Below, in pieces: positions 1 through 9,883 of a stretch of 64,000 nucleotides of DNA. A program made the translations under genes and the position numbers. The notes beneath the pieces were generated by a model. The model was not told the origin of the DNA. It did not search any database and worked only from the letters and a program-made list of their open reading frames with translations. Position 1 is the first letter of the stretch, and each line of letters starts with the position of its first letter. The stretch comes from Bolinopsis microptera (Eukaryota; Ctenophora; Tentaculata; Lobata; Bolinopsidae). The DNA lies in NCBI RefSeq assembly GCF_026151205.1, contig NC_087075.1, forward strand, positions 10,524,303-10,588,302, given 5' to 3'.

Positions 1-700
1 TCTGTGTGACTTTCGAGTAAAGAGTTTTTATTGGGTATTGTCGTCCTTGGATGTATAAAACTTTTGCAGTGTTAAAGAACTTTGAAAAATGATCAGCATC
101 GAGTGTGGCTGACATTATTATAAGTTTTAAGGGGGTTTTTACTCGCTGAGTTTGGATCTTTTTGAGGAGCCCAAACAAAACATCAGTATTCACAGTACGC
201 TCGTGAGCCTCATCTAAAATAATAACACCGTACTTTTTTAAGTTCTTCTTAGAAATAGCTTCTCTTAGCAGCATTCCGTCTGTTAAAAACTTTATTTTAG
301 TCTGTTTAGAAGTCTTATCTTCGAATCTGACACAGTATCCGACTGTTTGTCCTACTTTGGAGCCCATTTCGTTGGCCACACGCCGTCCCAGTGAGATTGT
401 GGCAACACGACGAGGTTGAGTAACTGCAACACATTTTCCCTCTGCAAGTAACCCAGCATTGTGGATGAACTGGGGAATTTGAGTTGTTTTACCACTGGCT
501 GTTTCTCCAACTATGATGAGAACATCGTTTGTTTTCAGCTCACTGACAATCCTACCCTCACATGATGTGATGGGTAGTTGTATGTTTCGCTTCCTTCTTT
601 TTCCAAATTGTTTGTTGGGTGATGCTTTCTGATGATTGTTTGAAGGGTGAAGTCTTTTCTTTGCTGGTATATCGGAAGCAGCAGCCGCGACCATTGACAT
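1..700 (-). CDS. DHX33: DEAH-box ATP-dependent RNA helicase, DHX33-like (5' part, runs off the left edge)
   Basis: An open frame of about 233 codons runs from ATG at 700 to the window edge. It has a lysine-rich N-terminal tail (residues 1-40, PAKKRLHP and KRRKRN) and then the first RecA-like lobe of a DEAH helicase: Walker A GETASGKT (residues 65-72), motif Ia TQPRRVA (94-100), FLTDGMLLREA (138-148), Walker B DEAH (163-166) and motif III SAT (197-199). Wording between motifs (VGYCVRFED, KTPLKLIIMSATLDADHF) is closest, from memory, to DHX33, a nucleolar helicase linked to rRNA synthesis and nucleic-acid sensing. The basic tail fits a nuclear role. The C-terminal lobe lies off the window. A sequence like a 3' splice site (ttcatccag) lies immediately before the ATG, so a further 5' exon is possible. 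DHX15, DHX35 or DHX40 are less likely alternatives. Confidence 0.85.
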   Translation of the reverse strand, partial: MSMVAAAASDIPAKKRLHPSNNHQKASPNKQFGKRRKRNIQLPITSCEGRIVSELKTNDVLIIVGETASGKTTQIPQFIHNAGLLAEGKCVAVTQPRRVATISLGRRVANEMGSKVGQTVGYCVRFEDKTSKQTKIKFLTDGMLLREAISKKNLKKYGVIILDEAHERTVNTDVLFGLLKKIQTQRVKTPLKLIIMSATLDADHFSKFFNTAKVLYIQGRQYPIKTLYSKVTQ

Positions 701-1093
701 TCTGGATGAAATAAAATGATTAATATTTAAGTAAAATGAGAGAGAAAACAAACGATACTGTACAATGAATTAGATGCAAAATTCGTTAAGAATTAATTTT
801 ATAGGTATATTTAATAAGTATCTATGCCAATTTTTTAAAGGAGTGGGACACCTAACAGTGTATCATAGTAGCTAGTGCGGGTTTTTATAATGTTTCGTTC
901 AGGTAATATAACTAATAAACTATAATTACAGTTTAAAATCTGAAAATAATTGATTCTGGTCATAAAAAGGGTCCAAATTAATAACAATATTAAAAAAATC
1001 CTATTATTAAAAGTTTGTCAAAATAAAAATACTCTTAAATAAATTCCCTTAATTAAATTATCTGAATTCTGAATGTTAATTCTAACCAATAAC
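701..1093. other. Intergenic, AT-rich, no gene seen
   Basis: The spacer between the helicase start and the stop of the first sulfotransferase is AT-rich with no coding similarity. It should hold the helicase promoter and the sulfotransferase 3' end, but I cannot point to a clear TATA box or poly(A) signal. Confidence 0.5.
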
Positions 1094-2146
1094 TCACAGA
1101 GTGTCTCTGATCCTGATACCAAACGGGATTTCCAACAAATCTTTGGTAAGTTGATCAATCTGTTCAGATTGTTCCTTGGTCAACTCATCTTGCCAAGTAC
1201 CAACTTTGCCTTTTCTGATGAACTTGGAATTAGGATCCTTTGCAATACCATCCCTCCAAGAATAGTTCACTGTAGGATTCTTGGACATGGAATCAAACAT
1301 GCCGCTACTTACTACATTATCAATCTTTTCATCAGAACATTGGAGACCTAAAAACTCAACAATCTTCAATACTTCCCTCCTTAGATCCTCCACCATATCT
1401 TCGTAAGTTAAAAACAGTATATTGGGGTTCCCCTTTTGCTTAAACCAACCAGCTAGATGATCAAAATACCATCCTTGCTCAGCAGCATTTCGTTTGATGA
1501 ACACATCAGCGAAATACTCGGAGAAGGTCCCAGTATATTCATAGTGTCCAACAAAAACTCTTTTCATATGATTGTAAAATGAACAACATACATCCTTGGG
1601 ATTTCTGTAGCAATAGATGTATTTTATTTTATCCCCCTTTAGTATCCAATCCCATCTATCTATATCGTGTGTTTTGAAAACTCTGGGAGAAAGCATTGCA
1701 TCAATCTTTTTCTGCGATGCTTCTTGTATCCAGGGAACTGCCTCGTTTATATTATCTTTTTCACCCTAAGAATATGACAAAAATGATAAACAAGTTACGT
1801 AGTCTTTAAATGCATTGTGCGTGAATTTGAAACAGTAAGGGCTCTGATTCTCAATTATTACATAGAAGAGAAAAGTCGATGAAAAAATTAGCATATAAAG
1901 GAATGATTATTTTTATCATGTCACTCAAATAAACTTTAAACCCACCTGAGGATGATCATATAGTTCGTTTAGAATGTGTTGAAGCCATGTTGTACCACTT
2001 TTTTGATAAGTAGCAATAAAAACATCATCATCACGTGTTTTGTGAAGAGTATCTAGTTCTTCATATCTTTCAGCTGTTATAAAATTAGGCACAGGGAGAC
2101 CTTTGTATATATTGCATTTGTAAGGTGGGCTTACCGAGCTTGTCAT
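1094..2146 (-). CDS. Cytosolic sulfotransferase (SULT1-like), copy A, two exons
   Basis: Exon 1 is 2146..1946 (67 codons) and exon 2 is 1765..1094, joined in phase 0 through donor CAG|GTGGGT and acceptor cttag|GGTG; the product is 290 aa, the usual SULT length of about 290-300. It transfers sulfate from PAPS to hydroxyl or amine groups of small molecules in the cytosol. The 5'-phosphosulfate loop is TYQKSGTTW (residues 46-54), the presumed catalytic His is in RVFKTHD (about residue 100), the 3'-phosphate motif is YRNPKDVCCS, and the C-terminal RKGKVGTWQDELT corresponds to the family RKGxxGxWK box. Two positions differ from common SULT consensus: Q instead of P in TYPKSGTTW, and Q where the last Lys of GxxGxxK usually stands. 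The next gene upstream is a close tandem paralogue with the same intron position. The substrate cannot be told. Confidence 0.9.
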
Positions 2147-2594
2147 GGAATGAGCTGAGATGTTATACGTAACTGAGCATTATCAATAGAAATATTGGCA
2201 CTGAGCCAATAGAAATATTGGCACGTTTGATTTCTGATGGTCTGGAGAAGACCTATTACTGAACATTTTAGAGGCATTGTGGAAAATATATTGCAGTAAT
2301 GAGGGCCAATTAAACTTATAGAAAGATTTTAACTTATGATTTAAGTTTAAAACTTTGAACAGAATTTATTTTAATCATAGGAAACAAATGTAATGTATCA
2401 ATGAGCCACATATTAATCCATTAAAGTACATTAACACAAATCATCAACATAATACATAGTACTAGTTCCCATATTTAAAAGAATAAAAAAATAAAAATTA
2501 CAGCATTATAATTTGCCATGACAGCGTTAAAAAAACAAAACCAAGAAATAAGAAATGATTATAATACCCTGGATCTGAATTAATAACTGATAAT
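2147..2594. other. Intergenic spacer between the two sulfotransferases
   Basis: AT-rich sequence. A short direct repeat (about 20 bp, around CAATAGAAATATTGGCAC) occurs twice near 2184-2225. No further coding sequence was recognised; it should contain the promoter of copy A and the 3' end of copy B. Confidence 0.5.
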
Positions 2595-4056
2595 CTACAA
2601 AATGTCCCTAATCTTTATACCAAACGGGATCTCCAACAACTCTTTGGTTAGTTGATCAATCTGTTGAGACTGGTCATCTGTCAACTCATCCTGCCAACTT
2701 CCAACTTTGCCTTTTCTAATGAACTTGGAATTAGGGTCCTTCTTATCCCCATCCCTCCAAGAATAGTTCACTGTAGGATTCTTGGACATGGAATCAAACA
2801 TGCTGCTACTTACTACATTATCAATCTTTTCATCAGAACATTGGAGACCTAAAAACTCAACAATCTTTGACACTTCCCTCTTAAGATCCTCCACCATATC
2901 TTCGTAAGTTAGAAAGAGTATGTTGGGGTTCTCCTTCTGTTCGAGCCACCCTGCAACGTGATTGAAGTACCATCCTTGCTCTGAAGCATTTCGTTTGATG
3001 AACACGTCTGAGAAAAACTCTGAGATGGTACCAGTATATCCATAATGTCCAACAAAAACTCTTTTCATGTGATTATAGTACGAACAACATACATCCTTGG
3101 GATTTCTGTAGCAATAGATGTATTTTATTTTATCCCCCTTTAGTATCCAATCCCATCTATCATGTGTTTTAAAAACTCTGGGAGAAAGCATTGCATCTAT
3201 CTTTTCCTGTGATTCTTCTTGTATCCAGGGAACTGCCTCGTTTATTTTCTCTTTGACACCCTAGGAATATGAGCATTAAGCAACAATGATAAAAACAAAT
3301 GAACTAGTTGTTATGTATTTATATATTATGACATTATACAGGGTGGCCCATAAAAGACTACCCATCCTTATCTCTTAAAATTGTAACAGATCGCTGAGAT
3401 CTTGCTAATTATTTTATTTCAGAATGGAAAAGCGCCATAACTTACGTGATTAATATTTTTGCTTCAAATTTTTAGAGAATGTCAATCATAATTAGACACA
3501 ACTTCGTGCTAAGTTTTGTGTGAGTCTGAGCTTGTCTGACAAAGTTAGCTCCTGAGTGTGCCAGCTTTAATTTCTCACCCAGAACTGTTTACATTGGTTA
3601 ATTATAGAAACCACAAAAAAAATCCTGGGTAAAAAAATTAAAAAACCACCGATTTATTTATGTTTTACCAATTCTATTCTTTTATGGGCCACCCTGTATA
3701 TATTCTGATTCTTATTTATTTAAAATCTTCTAGGGTCTAGCTCCCAAGTTTATGATCCGGTGTTTGATTTCTTACACTAGTTCTTAGAAACATTCTGTAT
3801 AATAAATCTATAAGGGATGGTATTTATTTCAATAAAATGTATACAATTTTCCCACCTGAGGATGATCATATAGTTCGTTTAGAATGTGTTGAAGCCATGT
3901 TGTACCACTTTTTTGATAAGTAGCAATAAAAACATCATCATCACGTGTTTTGTGAAGAGTATCTAGTTCTTCATATCTTTCAGCTGTTATAAAATCAGGC
4001 ACAGGGAGACCTCTGTATAGATTATATTTGTAGGGGGGTTTTACCGAGCTTGTCAT
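2595..4056 (-). CDS. Cytosolic sulfotransferase (SULT1-like), copy B, two exons
   Basis: Exon 1 is 4056..3856 (67 codons) and exon 2 is 3260..2595, joined in phase 0 (CAG|GTGGG, cctag|GGTG); the product is 288 aa. Motifs match copy A: TYQKSGTTW, KTHD, YRNPKDVCCS and RKGKVGSWQDELT, including both departures from consensus. Relative to copy A two residues are missing just after KTHD, and substitutions are mainly conservative, so both copies look under selection and functional. The first exon is nearly identical between copies, which suggests recent duplication or gene conversion. The intron carries a mariner-type MITE absent from copy A, so that insertion postdates the duplication. Confidence 0.9.
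3339..3696. mobile_element. Mariner/Tc1-type MITE inside the SULT copy B intron
   Basis: A 358-bp non-coding element with 19-bp perfect terminal inverted repeats beginning CAGGGTGGCCCATAAAAGA at both ends. It is flanked by TA dinucleotides (3337-3338 and 3697-3698), the target duplication of the Tc1/mariner superfamily. No transposase remains, so it is a non-autonomous copy. Confidence 0.8.
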
Positions 4057-4377
4057 GGAATGGGCTAAGAATTTAACAGGTCATTTATTACTTAAAATGG
4101 AACTGCTGAGATTTGTGAATTATGATACTTGATACCTTTCGCTTCCAATACAAATGTTTAAGTTGAAATATGTTATCACAATAAAACATCTACTTCTATC
4201 ACAAATTATAAACTGTTATAGCAAATCAGTGAACTGTACATTAAATAAAAATATAGCTTTTCTAATATTGAATTTTAGCGACAAAATATGGAGGTTTTAA
4301 GGTGACGTAAATTCGTACTATATTTTATTTATTATAAATATGAACAAACAATTTTCACAGATCAGTTTCTATTTTCA
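4057..4377. other. Intergenic spacer, no gene seen
   Basis: AT-rich sequence between the ATG of sulfotransferase copy B and the stop of the TMEM69-like gene. No coding similarity or structured repeat was recognised. Confidence 0.5.
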
Positions 4378-5983
4378 TCAACTCGAAGGACCACTGCCGT
4401 TTTTCCAGTCATAATATTTGTCTTTAAATCCTTGTATGGATTTGTTCACACCTAAATTTTTGTCACTTTTATATTTCACATGAAACAACAAGCCTATGCT
4501 TGTGAGAGCACTAATAGTGAGAATTGTGCGGAGAATCTTGAACCAAGTAGGGTAACCTGCCCAAGCCACATCGATGATACCTGCTCCTAGCAGGCCAGCT
4601 GTTATCGGAATATACCTGGTGGATGTGGATTATATTGATAAAATATACTACAAAGAAAAAAAAAATTTTCATACCATCTTAATTAGAAAATTGTGGTAAT
4701 GATAAAATATACCACAAAGAAAAAAGTGTAAATTGCATAAGCAAAATTACATATAATATAATAAGCATGGTACAATATATAAAATTAACAAAAATAGTCA
4801 ATTAACAAGTAATTAAAGCCATATTTAAAATCACTTTGGATGCCAAGCACTGAAGAGTAATGATGATCTTATCTATCATTATGTTTTATTTGATTTTATT
4901 AGATTTGGTCACATGTACCCAAGAGGAGAGTGCAAAAGTACTCCAGTCCAAGCTAACAAAGATGGAGTAACACTGTAAGTCAGATTTCTCCAGTCTGGAA
5001 GTTCCTTAGATCCTGCTGAGAGAGTCAAACCCCATCTCACACCACCTACAAAATGGGTTTATTACTGCTTTCATAATATTGAAGGTCGGCTGAGAACCGA
5101 AAATACAGTAAAATTAAATAGAGATTTGTCTTTAATAGAATTTATATCTAACAAACCTAGGAATGATAGAATAGAAGCTGAGTAAACAAGATGCATGAAC
5201 TCTCCATCAGTACAAAATAACCAATCATTGTACATCATGTAAAGTGGTGGAGCATAGAAAGGGATCAGGCCACTTGCACCTGAAAGTTCAAACAGTTGGG
5301 TTCACAAGTGAATAAGTTCAATGGAATCTTTCTTTAAACTTTATCATATTTTGGATTTGGCTAACTACACAGTTTGATTATAGAATGAAATGGTAAAATT
5401 TTCATTTTCAAATACTGTTGTTACCCAATACAAATGCAGGCAGAGGTGGAATGACACCATGCGAAGAATGTCTCAGTTGACATCTATCGTTTATGGCTAA
5501 ATGGGTTCTATTAGGATTCAATTCGATCCCTCGGTTGAAAGTAGAGTATTGACATGCTGCAGGAAATCTTTTCAAATACCTGAAATATATAAAATCTGGG
5601 GATAATTCTTCAAAATTTGCTGGTAATGAGAAGAACTACAATTAACAGCAGTGTGGTGAGCAAACAATCAGGGTCTTAACTGTAACCAGGATGTAATTAG
5701 ATCGAACGCCGAAATTAGATCGAACCGGTTCGATCTAGGAATTATATGTAGACCAAGCTCTGTGCACGTAGATCGAACCGGTTCGATCTAGGAATTAGAT
5801 CGAACGCCAGCGCGAAATACATATACAAATACATTGAAAGCCGCGCCGGCGTTCGATCTAATTCCTAGATCGAACCGGTTCGATCTACTTTCTACATTCG
5901 ATCTAATTACATTTTGGTAACAGTAAAACAAAGAAATTTGAAATTTTTCAGTATTTATACCTCGTAATAAGCAGGGAGTTCAT
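4378..5983 (-). CDS. TMEM69: TMEM69-like (DUF3429) mitochondrial multi-pass membrane protein, five exons
   Basis: Coding exons on the minus strand are 5983..5961, 5579..5425, 5279..5157, 5045..4919 and 4615..4378. All junctions follow GT..AG and phases agree, giving 221 aa (vertebrate TMEM69 is about 250). The start MNSLLITRYLKRFP is short, basic and hydrophobic, as in a mitochondrial presequence. About five hydrophobic segments follow: around GLIPFYAPPLYMM, LVYSASILSFLGGVRWG, VTPSLLAWTGVLL, YIPITAGLLGAGI and ILRTILTISALTS. The GGxRWG and PxLLAW motifs and the final GYPxWFxxLRxxLT block are typical of DUF3429. Function in the family is poorly known; inner mitochondrial membrane location is inferred. 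The first coding exon is duplicated upstream at about 6547..6525 by a 564-bp tandem duplication, so either copy could supply the 5' end. Confidence 0.78.
5682..5929. mobile_element. Palindromic MITE with internal inverted repeats, just upstream of TMEM69 exon 2
   Basis: Ends are imperfect inverted repeats: left CTGTAACCAGGATGTAATTA, right (reverse complement) CTGTTACCAAAATGTAATTA, each followed by AGATCGAA. The interior holds several copies of the palindrome GATCGAACCGGTTCGATC in both orientations, so the strand can fold on itself. TAA follows the right end and precedes the left end, compatible with a 3-bp target duplication of the PIF/Harbinger type, but the family call is tentative. A second copy of most of it lies at about 6261-6493 because of the 564-bp duplication. 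Confidence 0.6.
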
Positions 5984-6824
5984 CTTCAAGTGCTGATCAA
6001 CTTCATTAAACTGTACAACTTCATGTAACTGTACAAGATTATAATGATGGCATTTAAATTAAATTTAACAGCAGATGGAATACAAAGTAACCTCTATACT
6101 GTAAATATAGACATTCCTAAATTGCAGTGGTGATGTCCGTCCATGTAAGCACTCGTGGGCAACTTAGTCTATGATAGGGAAACCTTGATTACGAGATAAA
6201 TGAGAAGGATCCTGCCCAAATCAGTGGCGTAATGAAGGGCCCCGCTGACCTTGCTGTGCGTTAGATCGAACGCCGAAATTAGATCGAACCGGTTCGATCT
6301 AGGAATTATATGTAGACCAAGCTCTGTGCACGTAGATCGAACCGGTTCGATCTAGGAATTAGATCGAACGCCAGCGCGAAATACATATACAAATACATTG
6401 AAAGCCGCGCCGGCGTTCGATCTAATTCCTAGATCGAACCGGTTCGATCTACTTTCTACATTCGATCTAATTACATTTTGGTAACAGTAAAACAAAGAAA
6501 TTTGAAATTTTTCAGTATTTATACCTCGTAATAAGCAGGGAGTTCATCTTCAAGTGCTGATCAACTTCATTAAACTGTACAACTTCATGTAACTGTACAA
6601 GATTATAATGATGGCATTTAAATTAAATTTAACAGCAGATGGAATACAAAGTAACCTCTATACTGTAAATATAGACATTCCTAAATTGCAGTGGTGATGT
6701 CCGTCCATGTAAGCACTCGTGGGCAACTTAGTCTATGATAGGGAAACCTTGATTACGAGATAAATGAGAAGGATCCTGCCCAAATCAGTGGCGTAATGAA
6801 GGGCCCCGCTGACCTTGCTGTGCG
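5697..6824. repeat. Perfect 564-bp tandem duplication (two copies) covering TMEM69 exon 1
   Basis: Segment 5697-6260 is repeated head-to-tail at 6261-6824, with no difference seen by eye. Each copy contains most of the palindromic MITE, the first TMEM69 coding exon with its splice donor, and about 275 bp beyond the duplicated exon ending in a GGGCCCC-rich stretch. Complete identity means a very recent duplication, a polymorphism or an assembly artefact. Confidence 0.9.
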
Positions 6825-7035
6825 GGGGGTGGGGGGGGGCATCTTAGGAGGGGGGCGCCATCTTAGGAGGGCCCCAAAATGTGGGTCTAGAAGCACACTT
6901 TTTTTAGACATTTTACCAGTGCACCTCTAAAATCACCTACTTTGTTCAATTTTAGGGAGGCGCACCAAAATGGGGAAGGAGTGCCAACAGGGGGGCGCCA
7001 GCTGGCAACGTTCCGCAACCGGCCCAAATGTCTCA
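6786..7035. repeat. G-rich dispersed repeat, copy 1
   Basis: The stretch starts CAGTGGCGTAATGAAGGGCC, passes through G-runs and twice-repeated CATCTTAGGAGGG, and ends near GGCAACGTTCCGCAACCGG. Its reverse complement is clearly related to 17942-18175 (shared blocks include CCCTAAAATTGAACAAA and GCGCCCCCCTGTTG). Two diverged copies in opposite orientation imply a mobile family; no coding capacity was seen. A short (CA)n tract follows at about 7060-7080. Confidence 0.55.
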
Positions 7036-7379
7036 AATCTCGTAATGATCCCTCCAGTACACATACACACACACACACACATTTAAGTGTACTGCATAAT
7101 GTAAACAATATCGATTTAAGGTCTTAAAACTACAACAGATATAAGATATCATGACCAATTATCAATTATTGTATCATGTTATCTGGGATTTCGGTTGATG
7201 GAATTATAATCAGAGTACTTTTCCTTTTGCTCAAATTATTACCCATGTACTTGTATAAAGATCAATACAAATGATCAATTATAGATTTTGGGTATCACCA
7301 GAATCTATAATAAAAGCTGAGTCTCAAACACAAACAGAAGTATTACGATTCGTGCCAGGGCACAGGGACACAATGCTGC

Positions 7380-7620
7380 GTTAAATGGAATGATTCAAAT
7401 TTACACGAGCAGTACCCATGGGAATGGGAATACGCCGACGATGGCGATTTTGCAGACGAGCATGAGGAAACTCTTAACGAAATGCTGCCCATATAATGTA
7501 AGGAGATCCTTGAAGAATGGAACCTGTTTGTGAACGAGGATAAAACAGAACATGTCCACTTCTACATTGCAGATAATGAAACTAATAAATCAATGAAACT
7601 AATAAATCAATGTTTTAGCT
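7380..7620 (+). mobile_element. Non-LTR retrotransposon fragment, reverse transcriptase palm (YADD)
   Basis: Translation around 7431 gives EYADDGDFADEHEETLNEM, and after one in-frame stop (near 7494) EILEEWNLFVNEDKTEHVHFY. YADD is the reverse-transcriptase catalytic motif and the following helix and NEDKTE match a LINE family that I recall from invertebrate genomes. The copy is dead. Its continuation (KGEPVKNREPWRN...) appears 5 kb downstream at 12602, so both belong to one old plus-strand LINE later split by other insertions. Confidence 0.65.
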
Positions 7621-7895
7621 CATTTTACAAAGTCAAATATTTAAAACAATTAAAATTGTATAGTGCTCAATTTGTAAATGACTAGTTGATCTTTGCTATT
7701 GGAAGTTTGTCAAGGACTGGCAGCTAGCGGGGCAAGGAATGCACGGGCTTAGGGGCTTTTGTGCACACCAGAACACTAGCTCGGTAGATTTTTGGAAACT
7801 AGGAGGACTGAAAACTAAAATTGTTTTTGATGGAGGCTGAGGCATGTTTTTGAGAGGGACGGTATAATAGCTTGTGGTAACAACTGGCCTTTACT
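7621..7895. other. Remnant between the LINE fragment and the Kolobok element
   Basis: No coding similarity. The beginning has a short direct repeat (GAAACTAATAAATCAAT twice). It probably belongs to the interrupted LINE or its flank. Confidence 0.35.
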
Positions 7896-7983
7896 TTAAA
7901 GGGTCACAACGACAGAGATTTCATTTCCATTAATTACCAATTGTTACCGCCACATACGAAGATCACCATGTTACTATAAAATG

Positions 7984-8329
7984 AGTGAAATTCCGAATAT
8001 TCTAGCTCACTCACACTCCAAGTTAGGGGCTGATCTAATTACGGCCTAGGGGTTAGCTTGTGACGTAGATATTTCCATAGCAGTAAGAATGATGCGTGTG
8101 AATTGGTATTTGTTATTTGGACAGTCCTTGTTCACGTTTTGTTTTTGTTACACGATGTGTCCGATGTGTACTGATACACCCGAATGTACTTACTTCTTGA
8201 GTAAGAATTATAATAGTTTATATTGAATATATAAGGCAATTAATTAACAGTTAGTGTAACAGTAAGTATAAGATAATGGGGAAAGATACTATTGTTTTAT
8301 TTATATTTATATAGACAGTTCATGACATG
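7984..8329. repeat. Left inner inverted arm of the Kolobok element
   Basis: About 346 bp from GTGAAATTCCGAATATTC to CAGTTCATGACATG, matched with only a few mismatches by the reverse complement of 9884-10227. The outermost 84 bp of the element between this arm and the terminal repeat do not match the other side. Confidence 0.85.
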
Positions 8330-9426
8330 CGGGAATTTTTCTTAGTAAGTAGTACTTCTTTTGATGGTGCAGTTTGACAATGAAACGTTTTAGGAATTGG
8401 AGCTCTAATATATGATGATACGTCTAGTTTAATGATGCTGTTATTCTTGATAATTTCAAATGTTTCTTCAAGGATTCTCTTCTTAAATGAGACATTGTCG
8501 AAAATGCTCCTTTCTTTAAGAAAGTGCTGCTGATTTGCCCGTGACCACTGGCGGACAGAATACATTTTCAGCTTGTTATTAGGGTCGAGGTAACAATTGT
8601 TCTGAATTGCTGTCAGCATTGTGAGGATTATTGTGGTCGTCATGCCGAATCCTGTTGATTTCGGAAGGTACATATAAAGTTTCATGCTGTGAAAGCTTTC
8701 CAACTTTCCAGTATGCACAAACTTACAGCATTTTTTGCAGTCATTACTGAACCCGGTAGCAGTTATCACTTTGAATACCGCTTTGAAATCATCATCCCCA
8801 ATACTGAACCACTGAGTTGCCCTGTCTTCTCTTACCAATAGTTGAGGGTGGAAGCATTGCTTCACCGTTTTTGGTTTAGAAGGATAGGGTCGTGAACCAA
8901 CACGCATTAGGCTGAGCTGCTTGTGAATCACTGTTCTTCTTCCCCAATTATGTATGTTAAGAAGATGGAACAACGAGGAATGATACATTTCTAAGAGGAG
9001 ATCGGCATTACCTTTACAATTCTGACAACACCACCAAAAGTGTCGAATTATTGAGCGGGTCCACAATCCAACTTTAGGGTGTTTCTTTGCACATGCTGTC
9101 AGCTTTTTGAGGAGGTTCTTTCCCATGTGCCATACATCATATGCGTGAAATATTGCGGGGAACACGTTCTTCATCATAGCTCCAATACCCTTATGTCTGT
9201 CTGTCACAAAATCACCAATATCCAACTTGATCTCGTTGACTAGAATATCGAGCAGCAGCTGACAAGCCTGCTTTTCAAGTTCACCTGTAAATTGACCTCT
9301 TTGGATGACACAAAAATCTACAATTTCGTTTGTTGTACAATGCATGATTGAATAGGTGCAGTACTTGGCTGTAAATCCTGGGGAGTCATACTGTGCATCA
9401 CCACAAAGTGCCAACTTATTGCCCAA
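8320..9426 (-). pseudogene. Kolobok-type transposase, catalytic half without its N-terminus
   Basis: A 368-codon uninterrupted frame. It begins NKLALCGDAQYDSPGFTAKY and continues with TDRHKG, an HAYDVWHMGKN motif and a HFWWCC segment. This GD-x-DSPGxxAKY / TDRH / DVWH pattern belongs to a transposase family common in fish and cnidarian genomes; the D residues are probable RNase-H-fold catalytic residues. The expected N-terminal DNA-binding part (often a THAP-type zinc finger in Kolobok) is absent. The frame stops within the inner end of the left inverted arm. No true start is evident; the first Met lies at the junction with the oppositely oriented ORF. The stop-free frame suggests recent activity, while the missing N-terminus means this copy is probably not autonomous. 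Confidence 0.75.
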
Positions 9427-9746
9427 AGCCTATTGAAAAAGTTTCATGTGTTACAGATTGCGAACTTTTCTCAGCTGGAATCAGTAACCGAAAGATGCTA
9501 CAAATGTGCTCTTTCGGTATGATGCAGAAAAGTATTCCCGTCGACAAAGAAGAGAACATAAAACCGGAAGGACTCCGTTATGCAGCCTACAGAAACTTTT
9601 TGAACATGTGCGAACTACGGTTCATCGGGAAAAATCGGAGATATGTCCTTCCAGCATGTGCTATTATGAAGATTAGATCTCTATACCCGTCAGACGACGG
9701 AAAATACAAAGCATTTGTAGCGTCGGAATTTCTTATGAGGATTTAA
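9393..9746 (+). CDS. P2X7 intracellular (ballast) domain-like ORF inside the Kolobok element
   Basis: The last 105 or so codons resemble the C-terminal cytoplasmic ballast domain of P2X7 receptors: KPIEKVSCVTDCELF matches the Cys-Ile/Val-Thr-Thr-x-Glu-Leu-Phe turn, then RYAAYRNFLNMCELRF matches the HCAYRCYATWRFG helix, then YVLPACAIMKIRSLYPSDDGKYKAF matches ILPSCCRWRIRKEFPKSEGQYSGF. Cysteines known in P2X7 to coordinate zinc are partly kept. The N-terminal Cys cluster and all P2X transmembrane and channel parts are absent. Codons before about 9426 overlap the transposase antisense and are probably not real. The stop at 9746 precedes the right inverted arm. Stand-alone ballast-like proteins are known in animals; function here (zinc or nucleotide binding, or a transposon accessory protein) is unknown. 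Confidence 0.6.
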   Translation: MHHHKVPTYCPKPIEKVSCVTDCELFSAGISNRKMLQMCSFGMMQKSIPVDKEENIKPEGLRYAAYRNFLNMCELRFIGKNRRYVLPACAIMKIRSLYPSDDGKYKAFVASEFLMRI

Positions 9747-9883
9747 GTTGATGGATTTTGTTATATAGATTTATTTCCATACGTCAATTTAAATATTATT
9801 TCCTATGTCAATATAAACGCAGAAACTAAGGCCTTTTAAGAGTTAACAATCCGATGAGATCTGCAAAAAATATCGAATTTCCA

